Below the pieces are notes generated by a model. That model had not been told where the DNA came from and searched no databases. It worked only from the letters and a program-made list of their open reading frames with translations. This document shows, one piece after another, positions 45,838 through 56,842 of a stretch of 64,000 nucleotides of DNA. The stretch is from Aquabacterium olei (GTDB lineage: Bacteria > Pseudomonadota > Gammaproteobacteria > Burkholderiales > Burkholderiaceae_C), in NCBI RefSeq assembly GCF_003100395.1, contig NZ_CP029210.1, positions 2,480,001 through 2,544,000 on the forward strand, written 5' to 3'. Within the stretch, counting starts at the first letter, position 1, and each line of letters opens with the position of its first letter. The position numbers were made by a program, and so were the translations under genes.

Positions 45838-47364
45838 ATGACGACCATTCGCCACGACGACCTCGTTGAAAGCGTCGCTGCCGCCCTGCAGTACATCTCG
45901 TACTACCACCCTGCCGACTACATCGCTCACCTGGCGCGCGCCTACGAGCGCGAGGAAAGCCCGGCGGCCAAGGACGCGATCGCGCAGATCCTGACGAACT
46001 CGCGCATGTGTGCCGAGGGCAAGCGCCCGATCTGCCAGGACACCGGCATCGTGAACGTCTTCCTGAAGATCGGGATGGGCGTGAAGTGGGAGGGTTTTGG
46101 CAACCGCAGCATCCAGGATGCCGTGGACGAAGGCGTGCGCCGGGGCTACAACAACCCGGACAACAAGCTGCGCGCCTCGGTGCTGAGCGACCCGATCTTC
46201 GAGCGCAAGAACACCAAGGACAACACGCCGGCCGTGGTGTTCATGGAGCTGGTGCCGGGCGACAAGGTCGACGTGACCGTGGCCGCCAAGGGCGGCGGCT
46301 CGGAAAACAAGTCCAAGGTCTACATGCTCAACCCGTCGGACAACATCGTCGACTGGGTGCTCAAGACCGTGCCGACCATGGGCGCTGGCTGGTGCCCGCC
46401 CGGCATGCTGGGCATCGGCGTCGGCGGCACGGCTGAGAAGGCCGCGCTGTTGGCCAAAGAGTCGCTGATGGACGACATCGACATGTACGAGCTGCTGCAG
46501 CGCGGCCCGCAGAACAAGCTGGAAGAGCTGCGCATCGAGCTGTACGAGAAGGTCAACGCCCTGGGTATTGGTGCGCAAGGCCTGGGTGGCCTGACCACCG
46601 TGCTCGACGTCAAGATCAAGACCTACCCGACGCACGCAGCCTCCAAGCCGATCGCCATGATCCCGAACTGCGCGGCCACCCGCCATGCGCACTTCGTGAT
46701 GGACGGCTCGGGCCCGGTCTACCTGGATCCGCCCAGCCTCGACCTGTGGCCCAACGTGCACTGGGCGCCGGACTACAACAAGTCCAAGCGCGTCGACCTC
46801 AACACGCTGACGCCGGCCGAAGTGGCCAGCTGGAAGCCGGGCGACACCCTGCTGCTCAACGGCAAGATGCTGACCGGCCGCGATGCCGCGCACAAGCGCA
46901 TCCAGGACATGCTCGCCAAGGGTGAGAAGCTGCCGGTCGATTTCACCAACCGCGTCATCTACTACGTGGGCCCGGTCGACCCGGTGCGTGACGAAGTGGT
47001 CGGCCCCGCAGGCCCCACCACCGCCACCCGCATGGACAAGTTCACCGACATGATGCTGGAGCAGACCGGCCTGATCGCCATGGTGGGCAAGGCCGAGCGC
47101 GGCCCGGTCGCCATCGAGTCGATCAAGAAGCACAAGTCGGCTTACCTGATGGCCGTGGGCGGCTCGGCTTACCTCGTGTCCAAGGCCATCAAGGCCGCCA
47201 AGGTGGTGGGCTTCGAAGACCTCGGCATGGAAGCCATCTACGAGTTCGACGTGGTCGACATGCCGGTGACGGTGGCGGTCGATGCCGGCGGCACCAGCGC
47301 CCACATCGAGGGTCCGAAGGTGTGGCAGGCCAAGATCGGCAAGATCCCTGTCAGCGTGGCCTGA
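45838..47364 (+). CDS. fumA: Class I fumarate hydratase
   Basis: A 508-residue iron-sulfur fumarase interconverting fumarate and malate. The start ATG at 45838 is chosen because the longer frame upstream overlaps the UPF0114 3' end. Cluster cysteines are visible in GKRPICQDTGIVNVF, GAGWCPPGMLGIGVGG and MIPNCAATRHAHF. The C-terminal beta domain includes GKMLTGRDAAHKRI, YYVGPVDPV, GPAGPTTATRMDKF and DAGGTSAHIEGPKVW. Alpha and beta parts are fused in one chain, as in E. coli FumA/B. This oxygen-sensitive type is common in facultative bacteria. Confidence 0.96.
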   Translation: MTTIRHDDLVESVAAALQYISYYHPADYIAHLARAYEREESPAAKDAIAQILTNSRMCAEGKRPICQDTGIVNVFLKIGMGVKWEGFGNRSIQDAVDEGVRRGYNNPDNKLRASVLSDPIFERKNTKDNTPAVVFMELVPGDKVDVTVAAKGGGSENKSKVYMLNPSDNIVDWVLKTVPTMGAGWCPPGMLGIGVGGTAEKAALLAKESLMDDIDMYELLQRGPQNKLEELRIELYEKVNALGIGAQGLGGLTTVLDVKIKTYPTHAASKPIAMIPNCAATRHAHFVMDGSGPVYLDPPSLDLWPNVHWAPDYNKSKRVDLNTLTPAEVASWKPGDTLLLNGKMLTGRDAAHKRIQDMLAKGEKLPVDFTNRVIYYVGPVDPVRDEVVGPAGPTTATRMDKFTDMMLEQTGLIAMVGKAERGPVAIESIKKHKSAYLMAVGGSAYLVSKAIKAAKVVGFEDLGMEAIYEFDVVDMPVTVAVDAGGTSAHIEGPKVWQAKIGKIPVSVA

Positions 47365-47395
47365 TGGCCGGGCCGCAGCGCCCGCGCCCCCTCGC

Positions 47396-47430
47396 AAGCC
47401 CCGACGGCCCTCCGGCCTCGGGGCTTTTTC
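47396..47430 (+). terminator. Terminator after the fumarase gene
   Basis: Stem AAGCCCCGA / TCGGGGCTT (47396-47404 and 47418-47426) with an inner GGCC/GGCC pairing, followed by TTTTT. Confidence 0.9.
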
Positions 47431-47479
47431 ATGGCGGGGCCGGACGCACCCTGGGCGCCGTGCGCTAGCCTGCCAGACC

Positions 47480-48538
47480 ATGAAGAACCCGCACTACAAC
47501 CCGACGAAGTCGCATCACCGACCGAACGGGTTTCAGAACAACCACGCATCGTTTCGTGGCAAGCGCTGGCACGAGATCCTGCGCTGGCGTTGGCAGGCAT
47601 GGCGGGCCGGCTTGCCGAAGCCGCTGCAGGAGCCCATCCCGGTGGTGGCCCCGGACCTGGCGTTCATCCATGGCAATGCGCAAGCGGGCTTGCAGATGCA
47701 GCCCGCCGCAACGTGGATCGGTCACATCACCGTGCTGCTACAGATCGGTGGTCTGAATGTCCTGACGGACCCCGTGTTCTCGGAGCGCTGCTTTCCGGTG
47801 CAGTGGGCGGGCCCGCGGCGTCACACACCACCAGGGCTCACGCTCGGGCAACTGCCGCACATCGACATCGTGCTGCTGTCCCACAACCACTATGACCACC
47901 TCGATGAGGGCTCGATGCGGGCGCTGGCGCAGCAGCCAGGCGGCGCCCCACTGGTCATCTGCCCGCTGGCGCACCGGCACTGGCTGAACCGCTGGGGTCT
48001 GCACCGCGTGGTGGAGCTGGACTGGTGGGATCGGCATGTGATCGAGCCGTCTGCGCACAACCACCGCGTGCCTGTGGTACTGACGCCCGCGCAGCACTGG
48101 TCCGCGCGCACCACGACGGACGCGCTGCGCAGCCTGTGGGGCGGGTTCGCGGTGCTGTCGCCGGACTGCCACCTGTTCTTCGCGGGCGACACGGCCTATT
48201 CAAAGGACTTCGTGGACATACGCCAGCACTTTGCGCGCGAGCACACGCCAGGGCAAGGCGGCGGCTTCGATCTCGCACTGCTGCCCATCGGCGCCTATGA
48301 GCCACGCTGGTTCATGAAGGACCAGCACGTGAACCCGAAGGAAGCGGTGCAGATCTTCGAGGACCTGGGCTGCAAGCGGGCCCTCGCGGTGCACTGGGGC
48401 ACGTTCCAGCTGACCGACGAGGCGCTGGACGAGCCGCCTCGGGCACTGGCGGCCGCTTTGCACGCCGCGGACCTGCCTGCTGAAGCGTTCCGGGTGATGG
48501 CCGTGGGGCAGACGTGGCGCCTGCCACCGCGGCCGTGA
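47480..48538 (+). CDS. MBL-fold metal-dependent hydrolase (Lactamase_B_2, NAPE-PLD/RomA-like)
   Basis: A 352-residue protein. The basic N-terminus with NPTKSHHRPNGFQNNHASF and the core VLTDPVFSERCFPVQWAGPRRHTPPG, LSHNHYDHLDEGSM (metal site), TPAQHWSARTTTDALRSLWGGF, FFAGDTAYS and HWGTFQLTDEALDEPP are characteristic of the NAPE-phospholipase D/RomA branch of metallo-beta-lactamase folds. The branch includes phosphodiesterases of uncertain bacterial substrate. No signal peptide is evident. It is followed 28 bases later by the converging PEP-CTERM gene. Confidence 0.88.
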   Translation: MKNPHYNPTKSHHRPNGFQNNHASFRGKRWHEILRWRWQAWRAGLPKPLQEPIPVVAPDLAFIHGNAQAGLQMQPAATWIGHITVLLQIGGLNVLTDPVFSERCFPVQWAGPRRHTPPGLTLGQLPHIDIVLLSHNHYDHLDEGSMRALAQQPGGAPLVICPLAHRHWLNRWGLHRVVELDWWDRHVIEPSAHNHRVPVVLTPAQHWSARTTTDALRSLWGGFAVLSPDCHLFFAGDTAYSKDFVDIRQHFAREHTPGQGGGFDLALLPIGAYEPRWFMKDQHVNPKEAVQIFEDLGCKRALAVHWGTFQLTDEALDEPPRALAAALHAADLPAEAFRVMAVGQTWRLPPRP

Positions 48539-48566
48539 TGCGGCGGATCGCCGCGATCGTTGGTGC

Positions 48567-49556
48567 TCAGCCCTGGCGACGGCGACGCAGGTTCAGCGAA
48601 CCGACCGTCAGCATGCCAGCGGCCAGCAGGCCCCAGGTGCCCGGCTCGGGTACTGCAGGCAGCGGAGCGCCAAGAGCTGCCGCCTGAGCGAACGGCGTGG
48701 AGGCCGAGCCGCTGGTGCTGACATTCAGGGACAACGAGGCGGTCACATCGCTGTTCGATGCGTTCATGAACACCGCAACGAACGAGCGGCTGTCGCTGCT
48801 CGATTGCTCGGTGGCGGGGCGCACTACGTCTTCGTACACAGCTTGGCAGTAGTACCAGTAGGAACTGCACCCGTAGCCATAACCATAAACATCTCGGTAG
48901 CCCACGAAAACAGACTCGGTGTACGCGCCGCGCGCGGTGGCGCTCACCGACACGGTGTCGCTGTAGTTGTACGACACCGAGCCAAGCGGGCCGCCATTGC
49001 TGTAGCTGAGGGCCATGGAAGCCGAAGCGCTCGCCGACTCGACGTTGGAGCACCAGTAGTACGAGGTACAAGCCTGCGGGTTCAGTGCTTCGGCAAACAC
49101 GCTGGCATCTGCCTTGATCACCAGGATCGACTGGGCGGACAGCGTGATGTTGTTCGAGCCGTAGTAACTGTAAGCCGATCCCGAGGCCACCGAGGCGCTG
49201 TACGAAGTACCCGGCCCATATGCGCTGCCGTGCACCGACAGCGAAGTGGTGCTCAACGAAGCCGACCCAGAAGCGTTGTCCAGAGAGGACTCGACGGATT
49301 TTGTGAAGGACAGCAGGCCCTGACGCGAACGCCCGAAGGAATCGGATTCACCGTAGGTCGAGTCCGACACGCTGAGGCTCATGGTGGAGGTGCCCGCATT
49401 GTTCATCAGCGTGAACGCGGCGCCATCCAGCGGATTGAGATCGATGAGTTGGAAGCTGAGGTTGTGGATCGAAGCAGACGACTGCACGGCGGCAGACGCC
49501 AACGAAGTAGACAGGCCGAGCGCGCAGAGCAGCGTGGCCTTGACGAATGAACGCAT
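48567..49556 (-). CDS. PEP-CTERM sorting domain protein with paired Cys/aromatic motifs
   Basis: A 329-residue secreted protein; AGGGAG precedes the ATG. The signal peptide covers about residues 1-22 (ending ASA). The mature region is extremely Ser/Ala/Tyr-rich and beta-prone. Two short motifs, Cys-163 to Cys-169 (CTSYYWC) and Cys-230 to Cys-237 (CSSYWYYC), each put aromatic residues between two cysteines, suggesting disulfide loops on the surface. VPEPG at 302-306, a hydrophobic helix and RRRRQG form the exosortase signal. Function is unknown; a matrix or surface role is inferred from the sorting class. Confidence 0.88.
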   Translation of the reverse strand: MRSFVKATLLCALGLSTSLASAAVQSSASIHNLSFQLIDLNPLDGAAFTLMNNAGTSTMSLSVSDSTYGESDSFGRSRQGLLSFTKSVESSLDNASGSASLSTTSLSVHGSAYGPGTSYSASVASGSAYSYYGSNNITLSAQSILVIKADASVFAEALNPQACTSYYWCSNVESASASASMALSYSNGGPLGSVSYNYSDTVSVSATARGAYTESVFVGYRDVYGYGYGCSSYWYYCQAVYEDVVRPATEQSSSDSRSFVAVFMNASNSDVTASLSLNVSTSGSASTPFAQAAALGAPLPAVPEPGTWGLLAAGMLTVGSLNLRRRRQG

Positions 49557-49683
49557 GTTGACTCCCTGTATGAACGAAACAGACGGGGAGAGAAGTTACA
49601 GGAACGTCGGCTTTGAAACAGATCGACCACCCCCTAGGACAAGGGAGGACATTCGGCTGATGACACCCTCTGTTGAAAACAGG

Positions 49684-49700
49684 GGCTCATCTCGTGAGCC
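49684..49700 (-). terminator. Weak terminator-like hairpin after the PilJ-type gene
   Basis: Stem GGCTCA / TGAGCC with loop TCTCG, followed on the minus strand by CCTGTTTTC. It lies 20 bases after the stop of the PilJ-type gene, in the 163-base gap before the PEP-CTERM gene. The T-tract is short and displaced. Confidence 0.4.
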
Positions 49701-49719
49701 AATCACATCTGCCAGCGTT

Positions 49720-50376
49720 TCAGCCCAGCAAGGTCACAGCACGCGCGAGACGATCCATCTCATCCGTCAGGGCCTCCATCCGGCCCGCCAGTTCCTGCCA
49801 ATTCTCCGATGGCGACGCTCGCGATGCAGAACGGGTGTCGTAAAGCAACTGCCGTGCGTCGTGCGCCAGCGTGCGCACCGTCGCCCCCAGTTGATCCCGT
49901 TGCTGCTCGTGGCTGCGCGCCAGGGTCTGGGCCTCTTGCTCGAAGGCCTGGGTGACGAGGTTGAAGAGGCTGAGCACCGAACTGGCAGACTCCACCAGAC
50001 CTGCCTGCACGGCGGGCTCCAGTGGGACGCCCTGGCGAAGACTCCGAAGAATCTGCTCGGCCAGCCCCACGAAGGCCTGGGTGCGCTGACGCGCCTGCGT
50101 CGGACCGTCGAAGACCAGTCGCAGGTGCTCGCTGAACAACCCCGGATAGCCATCGCCCCCTTCCGTGAGCCGGCGCTGGCTGGCCGCCAGTTGCTGCAAC
50201 ACCTCTTCGGCTGTCTGGACAGCGTCCGCCTGGCCCTGCCCGGCGAGCACGATGAACAGCGTCAGCCGCTGCGACAGCATCCGCTGTCGACCGGAAAGGT
50301 TGATGAGGCGGGACAGCATGTCGGCGCCTGGCTGAGTCAGCGCCGAACCAATGGGCAGGAGAGAAGACGGGACCAT
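49720..50376 (-). CDS. Stand-alone PilJ-type (nitrate/nitrite-sensor-like) N-terminal domain protein
   Basis: A 218-residue protein from the ATG ending at 50376. An ATG 19 codons later is an alternative; a much longer frame upstream runs into clpB and is spurious. LSRLINLSGRQRMLSQRLTLF (about residues 21-41) is the signature of the type IV pili methyl-accepting chemotaxis transducer N-terminal (PilJ) domain; the rest is helical and Gln/Ala-rich. No membrane helix, HAMP or signalling domain follows, so it is a solitary four-helix sensor module. The ligand is unknown; it is not beside the nitrate genes. Confidence 0.75.
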   Translation of the reverse strand: MVPSSLLPIGSALTQPGADMLSRLINLSGRQRMLSQRLTLFIVLAGQGQADAVQTAEEVLQQLAASQRRLTEGGDGYPGLFSEHLRLVFDGPTQARQRTQAFVGLAEQILRSLRQGVPLEPAVQAGLVESASSVLSLFNLVTQAFEQEAQTLARSHEQQRDQLGATVRTLAHDARQLLYDTRSASRASPSENWQELAGRMEALTDEMDRLARAVTLLG

Positions 50377-50462
50377 GCCGCAAGCATACGGGCAGACGCG
50401 CCCGCAAGCCCCCCCGGGACACAGTGGAGTGGCAATGAAGAAAGACCGATCACACAAAACGT

Positions 50463-50486
50463 CAAAAGGCCGCCCGAAGGCGGCCT
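50463..50486 (-). terminator. Terminator after clpB
   Basis: Stem AGGCCGCC / GGCGGCCT (50467-50474 and 50479-50486) with TTCG loop on the minus strand, followed by TTTT. It lies 30 bases after the clpB stop. Confidence 0.87.
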
Positions 50487-50516
50487 CTGGTTCCCCGCGA
50501 TCAGACACGCACCGGA

Positions 50517-53111
<2,595 letters not shown>

Positions 53112-53154
53112 GGGTACTCCTGGGGCACCGGGCATCGGTGCCGATGCGTCCAAG

Positions 53155-53182
53155 AGTGTGGGCAGACACGCCGCATTTCAAG
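53155..53182 (-). promoter_or_regulatory. clpB: Sigma-32 heat-shock promoter of clpB
   Basis: On the minus strand CTTGAAA (53176-53182), a perfect sigma-32 -35 core, is 13 bases from CCCACACT (53155-53162), close to the CCCCATNT -10. The predicted start near 53148 leaves a leader of about 37 bases. ClpB is a classic RpoH target. Confidence 0.8.
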
Positions 53183-53230
53183 CCCCCTGCTGCGCCGACG
53201 GCCTCCACGAGCGCCGCGGCTTGACGTCGG

Positions 53231-54403
53231 TCAAGCGGGTGGTGGGAGGCAGACGACCCGGTTGCGGCCCAGCCGCTTGGCCTCGTACAGGCTGGCATCG
53301 GCCCGGGCCAGACCCTCGTCGAGCGACTCGCCGCGGCCGTGGTAGGCCACGCCGATGCTGACCGTGACGCTCACCGACACCCCGCGCGCCCGGCACGGCG
53401 TGCCTTCCACCACACGGCGCAGCCGCTCGGCCACGCGCAGTGCCTCGCTTTCCAGCTTCACCGGCAGCAGCACGGTAAATTCCTCACCGCCGTAGCGGGC
53501 CAGCAAGGCGTCCTCGCGCAGGTGGTCGCGCAGCACCTGGGCCAGGTGGCGCAGGACCTCGTCACCGATCAGGTGCCCATGCCGGTCGTTGATGGCCTTG
53601 AAGTGATCGACGTCGATCATCAGCACCGCCGTGGCACGCGGCGGTTTGAGCTGCAGGGCCAGCATGCGTTCACCCAGTTCACGCAGCCCGCGCCGCGACA
53701 AGGTTCCCGTCAGGTCGTCGGACAGGGCCCGCGCACGAAGCTGGGCACTGAGCCGCTCGTTGACGATGGCAAACACCACCGCGGCCACCACCAGCGGCAG
53801 GATGGCGATGGCCAGGCCGGACCACGGCAGCAGCCACGCAGGCGCGTGCAGCCAGTGAGCCGGGTAAGGGCCTGGCACGGTGAGGGCATGGTTGAGCACC
53901 ACCACCCAGTTCAGCGCAAAGCCGGCCGCCACGCCCAGCAATGACATTTCGGCGCCACTCACGCGCGGACTGCGCAGGATCAGCCAGCCTTGCTCCACGG
54001 CCAGGCCCACGCTGAGGACCGTGAACACCCAGCCGATCGTCAGCACGAAGTGTCGGTCGCCCGCCCACGCCCCGGCCCAGAGCACCGCGCCCGTGAGGAG
54101 TGTGAGCACCGTGCCCGCGACGGGAGAGGTGCGGCGCCCGTTGAGTTGCCGGAAAGCCCAGGCCAGCAAGGCCACGCCCATGCCGACGAAGCCGATGCCG
54201 AGTTGCAGGTAGCTCGCGCGCGCGGCATCCGGCATCAGGGGCAGGCCGGCCAGTGTGCCGAGGCAGGCAAACGCCCAGCGGTACAGGCTCAGGGCCTGGC
54301 GTATGCGCGGCTGGTCGGTCCGGACGAGCGAAACAAGCCCGAAGCCCACCAGCGCCCCCGCGCCGGCCGCCACGTAGCTGGTGTAGACGTCAATCGCGCC
54401 CAT
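53231..54403 (-). CDS. Membrane-bound diguanylate cyclase (GGDEF)
   Basis: A 390-residue protein. Six or seven hydrophobic segments (about residues 6-212) form an MHYT/7TM-like sensor of no recognised family, followed by a GGDEF domain. IDVDHFKAINDRHGHLIGDEVLRHLA and GGEEF (305-309) fit an active c-di-GMP synthase. The inhibitory I-site RxxD is degenerate: REDA (296-299) stands where it should be, so product inhibition is probably weak. It begins three bases after the crcB stop, so the two are probably co-transcribed. Confidence 0.9.
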   Translation of the reverse strand: MGAIDVYTSYVAAGAGALVGFGLVSLVRTDQPRIRQALSLYRWAFACLGTLAGLPLMPDAARASYLQLGIGFVGMGVALLAWAFRQLNGRRTSPVAGTVLTLLTGAVLWAGAWAGDRHFVLTIGWVFTVLSVGLAVEQGWLILRSPRVSGAEMSLLGVAAGFALNWVVVLNHALTVPGPYPAHWLHAPAWLLPWSGLAIAILPLVVAAVVFAIVNERLSAQLRARALSDDLTGTLSRRGLRELGERMLALQLKPPRATAVLMIDVDHFKAINDRHGHLIGDEVLRHLAQVLRDHLREDALLARYGGEEFTVLLPVKLESEALRVAERLRRVVEGTPCRARGVSVSVTVSIGVAYHGRGESLDEGLARADASLYEAKRLGRNRVVCLPPPA

Positions 54404-54406
54404 GGC

Positions 54407-54790
54407 TCAGGCCCACCAGTGCCGCGCCAGTCGCGCGCCCAGGAAGGCGCAGCCCAGCGCGCCGAGCACGTGGGCGGCTGTGTGCGCCACGGCAACCTCT
54501 GGCCGCCCCTTCTCGATCAGCGCCAGCGACTCGGCCGAGAAGCTGGAAAACGTCGTCAGCCCCCCGAGTCCGCCGGTGACGATCAGCAGCCGCAGTGTTT
54601 CATTCGACACGCGCCCGAAAAAGACGAACGCCAAGCCGGCCAGAAAGCCCCCGACCAGGTTGACGAACAGCGTGCCCAGCGGAAAGCCGACCCACAACGG
54701 GTTGAGCCACAGCGCAGCCAGCCAGCGCAGCCACGCCCCCACCACCGCGCCACCGGCTACAGCGAGGGCTTGCCAGACGTAGGCGCTCAT
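54407..54790 (-). CDS. crcB: Fluoride ion channel CrcB (Fluc)
   Basis: A 127-residue four-helix membrane protein. GAWLRWLAALWL, PLGTLFVNLVGGFLAG and the core GGLGGLTTFSSFSAES are the Fluc signature, with the phenylalanines and Asn that line the fluoride pores of the dual-topology dimer. Its ATG overlaps the moaE stop by four bases. No fluoride riboswitch is present or possible directly upstream, so regulation follows the molybdopterin genes. Confidence 0.95.
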   Translation of the reverse strand: MSAYVWQALAVAGGAVVGAWLRWLAALWLNPLWVGFPLGTLFVNLVGGFLAGLAFVFFGRVSNETLRLLIVTGGLGGLTTFSSFSAESLALIEKGRPEVAVAHTAAHVLGALGCAFLGARLARHWWA

Positions 54791-55332
54791 GCAGGGCCCC
54801 CGGGCGCGTCGGGGCCAGACCAGCGCGCCGCCGCTGCGTCATCGCTGGCGCGCGCTTCCACCCAACGGCTGCCCTGCGCCGAGATTTCCTTCTTCCAGAA
54901 CGGCGCCCGCGTCTTCAGCCAGTCCATCAGGAAAGCACAGCAGGCAAAGGCGTCTCCGCGGTGTGCAGAACTCACCGCCACCAGCACGATCTGGTCACCC
55001 AGCGCCAGCGGCCCCACGCGGTGGATCACCCGCACGCCGCGCACGTCAAACCGCTCGCGGGCGGTCACGATCAACTCGGCGATGCTGCGTTCCGTCATCC
55101 CGGGATAGTGTTCGAGCGACATCACAGGCTGCGAGATGGCTTGGTCCGGGGCAGATTGTGCTGCCCCGCCGGACTCATGCACCCATTCGCGCACCGTGCC
55201 GACAAAGCTCGCTACGGCCCCCACGCCCAGGTCTCCGGCGCGCAGGCGCGCCACCTCGGTGCTCAGGTCGAAGTCGTCGGTGCCGACGGTGACGCAGGAC
55301 AACATGTCCTGCCAGGTGGGTGGCGTGGACAT
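54787..55332 (-). CDS. moaE: Molybdopterin synthase catalytic subunit
   Basis: A 181-residue enzyme that adds two sulfurs to precursor Z, using thiocarboxylated MoaD. ASFVGTVREW, SLEHYPGMTERSIAELI, GVRVIHRVGPLALGDQIVLVAVSSAHRGDAFACCAFLMDWLKTRAPFWKKE are diagnostic; the KKE lysines are catalytic. The C-terminal 20 residues are low complexity. It lies between moeA and crcB. Its partner moaD is not present in the 84-base gap before moeA, where it often lies. Confidence 0.95.
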   Translation of the reverse strand: MSTPPTWQDMLSCVTVGTDDFDLSTEVARLRAGDLGVGAVASFVGTVREWVHESGGAAQSAPDQAISQPVMSLEHYPGMTERSIAELIVTARERFDVRGVRVIHRVGPLALGDQIVLVAVSSAHRGDAFACCAFLMDWLKTRAPFWKKEISAQGSRWVEARASDDAAAARWSGPDAPGGPA

Positions 55333-55416
55333 GGGCTTACCCCTCGGCGATCAGAGAAAGGAAGGCGAACGAAACTTCTGTGCGCATGGTGGCATCTTCG
55401 CAGAACAGCGTGCGGA

Positions 55417-56712
55417 TCAACCCTGGCGGCTCGCCATCGCCGGCTGCAACAGCTCGGCCAGGGGCAGCCACCGCACCAGGTCGCCCGGCACCACGGTCTG
55501 GCCCGGCGCCAGGTCGACCAGGCCGTCCGCCCACGCCGCCGAGCTCAACACGCCCGAGCCCTGGTGCGGGTGCAGCACGGGCCGTCCATCGTCGCCCAGA
55601 CGGGCGCGCACGAACTCGCGGCGCTTGTCGGCCTTCGGCCACGCAAAGCCAGCCGGCAGCATCAGCGGTCGGGGCAGGTGCCACCCCTCACCAGCCAGGC
55701 GGCTCAGCACCGGCCGCACGAGCAACAGAAAGGTCACATAGCTGGCCACCGGGTTGCCAGGCAGACCCATGTACAGCGCGTGCGTGCCATCGGTCCGGCG
55801 CAGCCGACCAAACACGAAGGGCTTGCCCGGCTTGATCGCCAAAGCCCAGAGCGCCAGTTCGCCCTCGGCCTGCACCGCCGCCCGCAGGTGATCCTCCTCG
55901 CCGACTGACACGCCACCGCTGGTGATGATCAGGTCGTGGTGGGCCGCTGCAGAGCGCAGGGCAGCCCGCGTGGCTTCCAGCTGGTCGGGCACGATGCCCA
56001 GGTCGCTCACCACGGCCCCGCATCCCTGCGCCAGGCCCATCAAGGTGTGACGGTTGCTGTTGTAGATGGCGCCTGGCGGCAGCGGCTCGCCGGGCATCAC
56101 CAGTTCGTTGCCCGTCGTCAGCACGCCGAGACGCGGGCGGGCAAACACCGGAAGGTGGGCCGCGCCAACCGAGGCCGCCACGCCGAGGCCCGCAGCGGTG
56201 AGCCGCTGCCCCGCCGACAGCACGGTCTGCCCGCAACCGATGTCCTCGCCGCGGCGACGGATGTTCTGCCCCGCCTGCACGGGCTGGGTGAAGCGCACGG
56301 CTCCCTCGCCGGCCGACTCGGTGTGCTCCTGCATCACCACGGCACCCGTTCCCACGGGCACCGGTGCCCCGGTGAAGATGCGCGCTGTCTGCCCGGGCGC
56401 GAGCGTCACGCCAACCTGCCCCGCGGCAATCCGCTGCGCCACGGTCAGCACGCCGCCCGGCTGCGCCAGGGCCGGCAGGTCTTCCGCATGCACCGCATAG
56501 CCGTCCATGGCGCTGTTGTCGAGCGGGGGAACATCGACGGTCGAGGCCAGATCCTGTGCCAGCACCCGCCCCAGGGCGTCCACGCTGGCCACCGACTCGC
56601 GCTTCAGCACGCAGGCGTCCAGGTGCGTCTGCACCGCGGCGTGCAGGCGCCACCAGGCTTCGTCGAGCGGAGTGAGGGGTTGGAAGGCAGGTGGCACGGA
56701 GATCCTCGGCAC
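55417..56712 (-). CDS. moeA: Molybdopterin molybdenumtransferase
   Basis: A 431-residue protein that inserts molybdate into adenylated molybdopterin. The start is GTG at 56712. Signatures are PPLDNSAMDGYAV (about residues 61-73), GAPVPVGTGAVVMQEHT, LTTGNELV, YNSNRHTL, ITSGGVSVGEEDHL and MGLPGNPVASYVTFLLLVRP. The four-domain MoeA layout is complete. It is first of the minus-strand cluster moeA-moaE-crcB-GGDEF and is divergent from the RIC gene. Confidence 0.95.
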   Translation of the reverse strand: MPRISVPPAFQPLTPLDEAWWRLHAAVQTHLDACVLKRESVASVDALGRVLAQDLASTVDVPPLDNSAMDGYAVHAEDLPALAQPGGVLTVAQRIAAGQVGVTLAPGQTARIFTGAPVPVGTGAVVMQEHTESAGEGAVRFTQPVQAGQNIRRRGEDIGCGQTVLSAGQRLTAAGLGVAASVGAAHLPVFARPRLGVLTTGNELVMPGEPLPPGAIYNSNRHTLMGLAQGCGAVVSDLGIVPDQLEATRAALRSAAAHHDLIITSGGVSVGEEDHLRAAVQAEGELALWALAIKPGKPFVFGRLRRTDGTHALYMGLPGNPVASYVTFLLLVRPVLSRLAGEGWHLPRPLMLPAGFAWPKADKRREFVRARLGDDGRPVLHPHQGSGVLSSAAWADGLVDLAPGQTVVPGDLVRWLPLAELLQPAMASRQG

Positions 56713-56769
56713 AAAGTGAACGCGGCGTGATTGTGGCGCAGCGCACGTCCATCAGACGGCAACCCGGAC

Positions 56770-56783
56770 TTGCGCCGCATCAA
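56770..56783 (+). promoter_or_regulatory. FNR/DNR-like site upstream of the RIC gene
   Basis: TTGCG-CCGC-ATCAA has the 14-base FNR/DNR geometry TTGAT-N4-ATCAA with a perfect right half and a two-base-altered left half. It lies about 60 bases before the RIC start codon, a fitting place for anaerobic or NO-dependent activation. One-half-perfect sites also occur by chance. Confidence 0.35.
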
Positions 56784-56842
56784 AACCCTGCTGCCCTTGC
56801 GCCGCGACCATCGGTGCATTCCTGTCGAACCGTGAGGACACC

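Noticed and set aside
54791..54900. Fluoride riboswitch ahead of crcB
   Set aside because: This stretch is moaE coding sequence and does not show the riboswitch's pseudoknot layout.
55333..55416. Remnant of moaD between moeA and moaE
   Set aside because: The 16-codon frame MRTEVSFAFLSLIAEG does not show the MoaD C-terminal GG and is too short to identify as a remnant.
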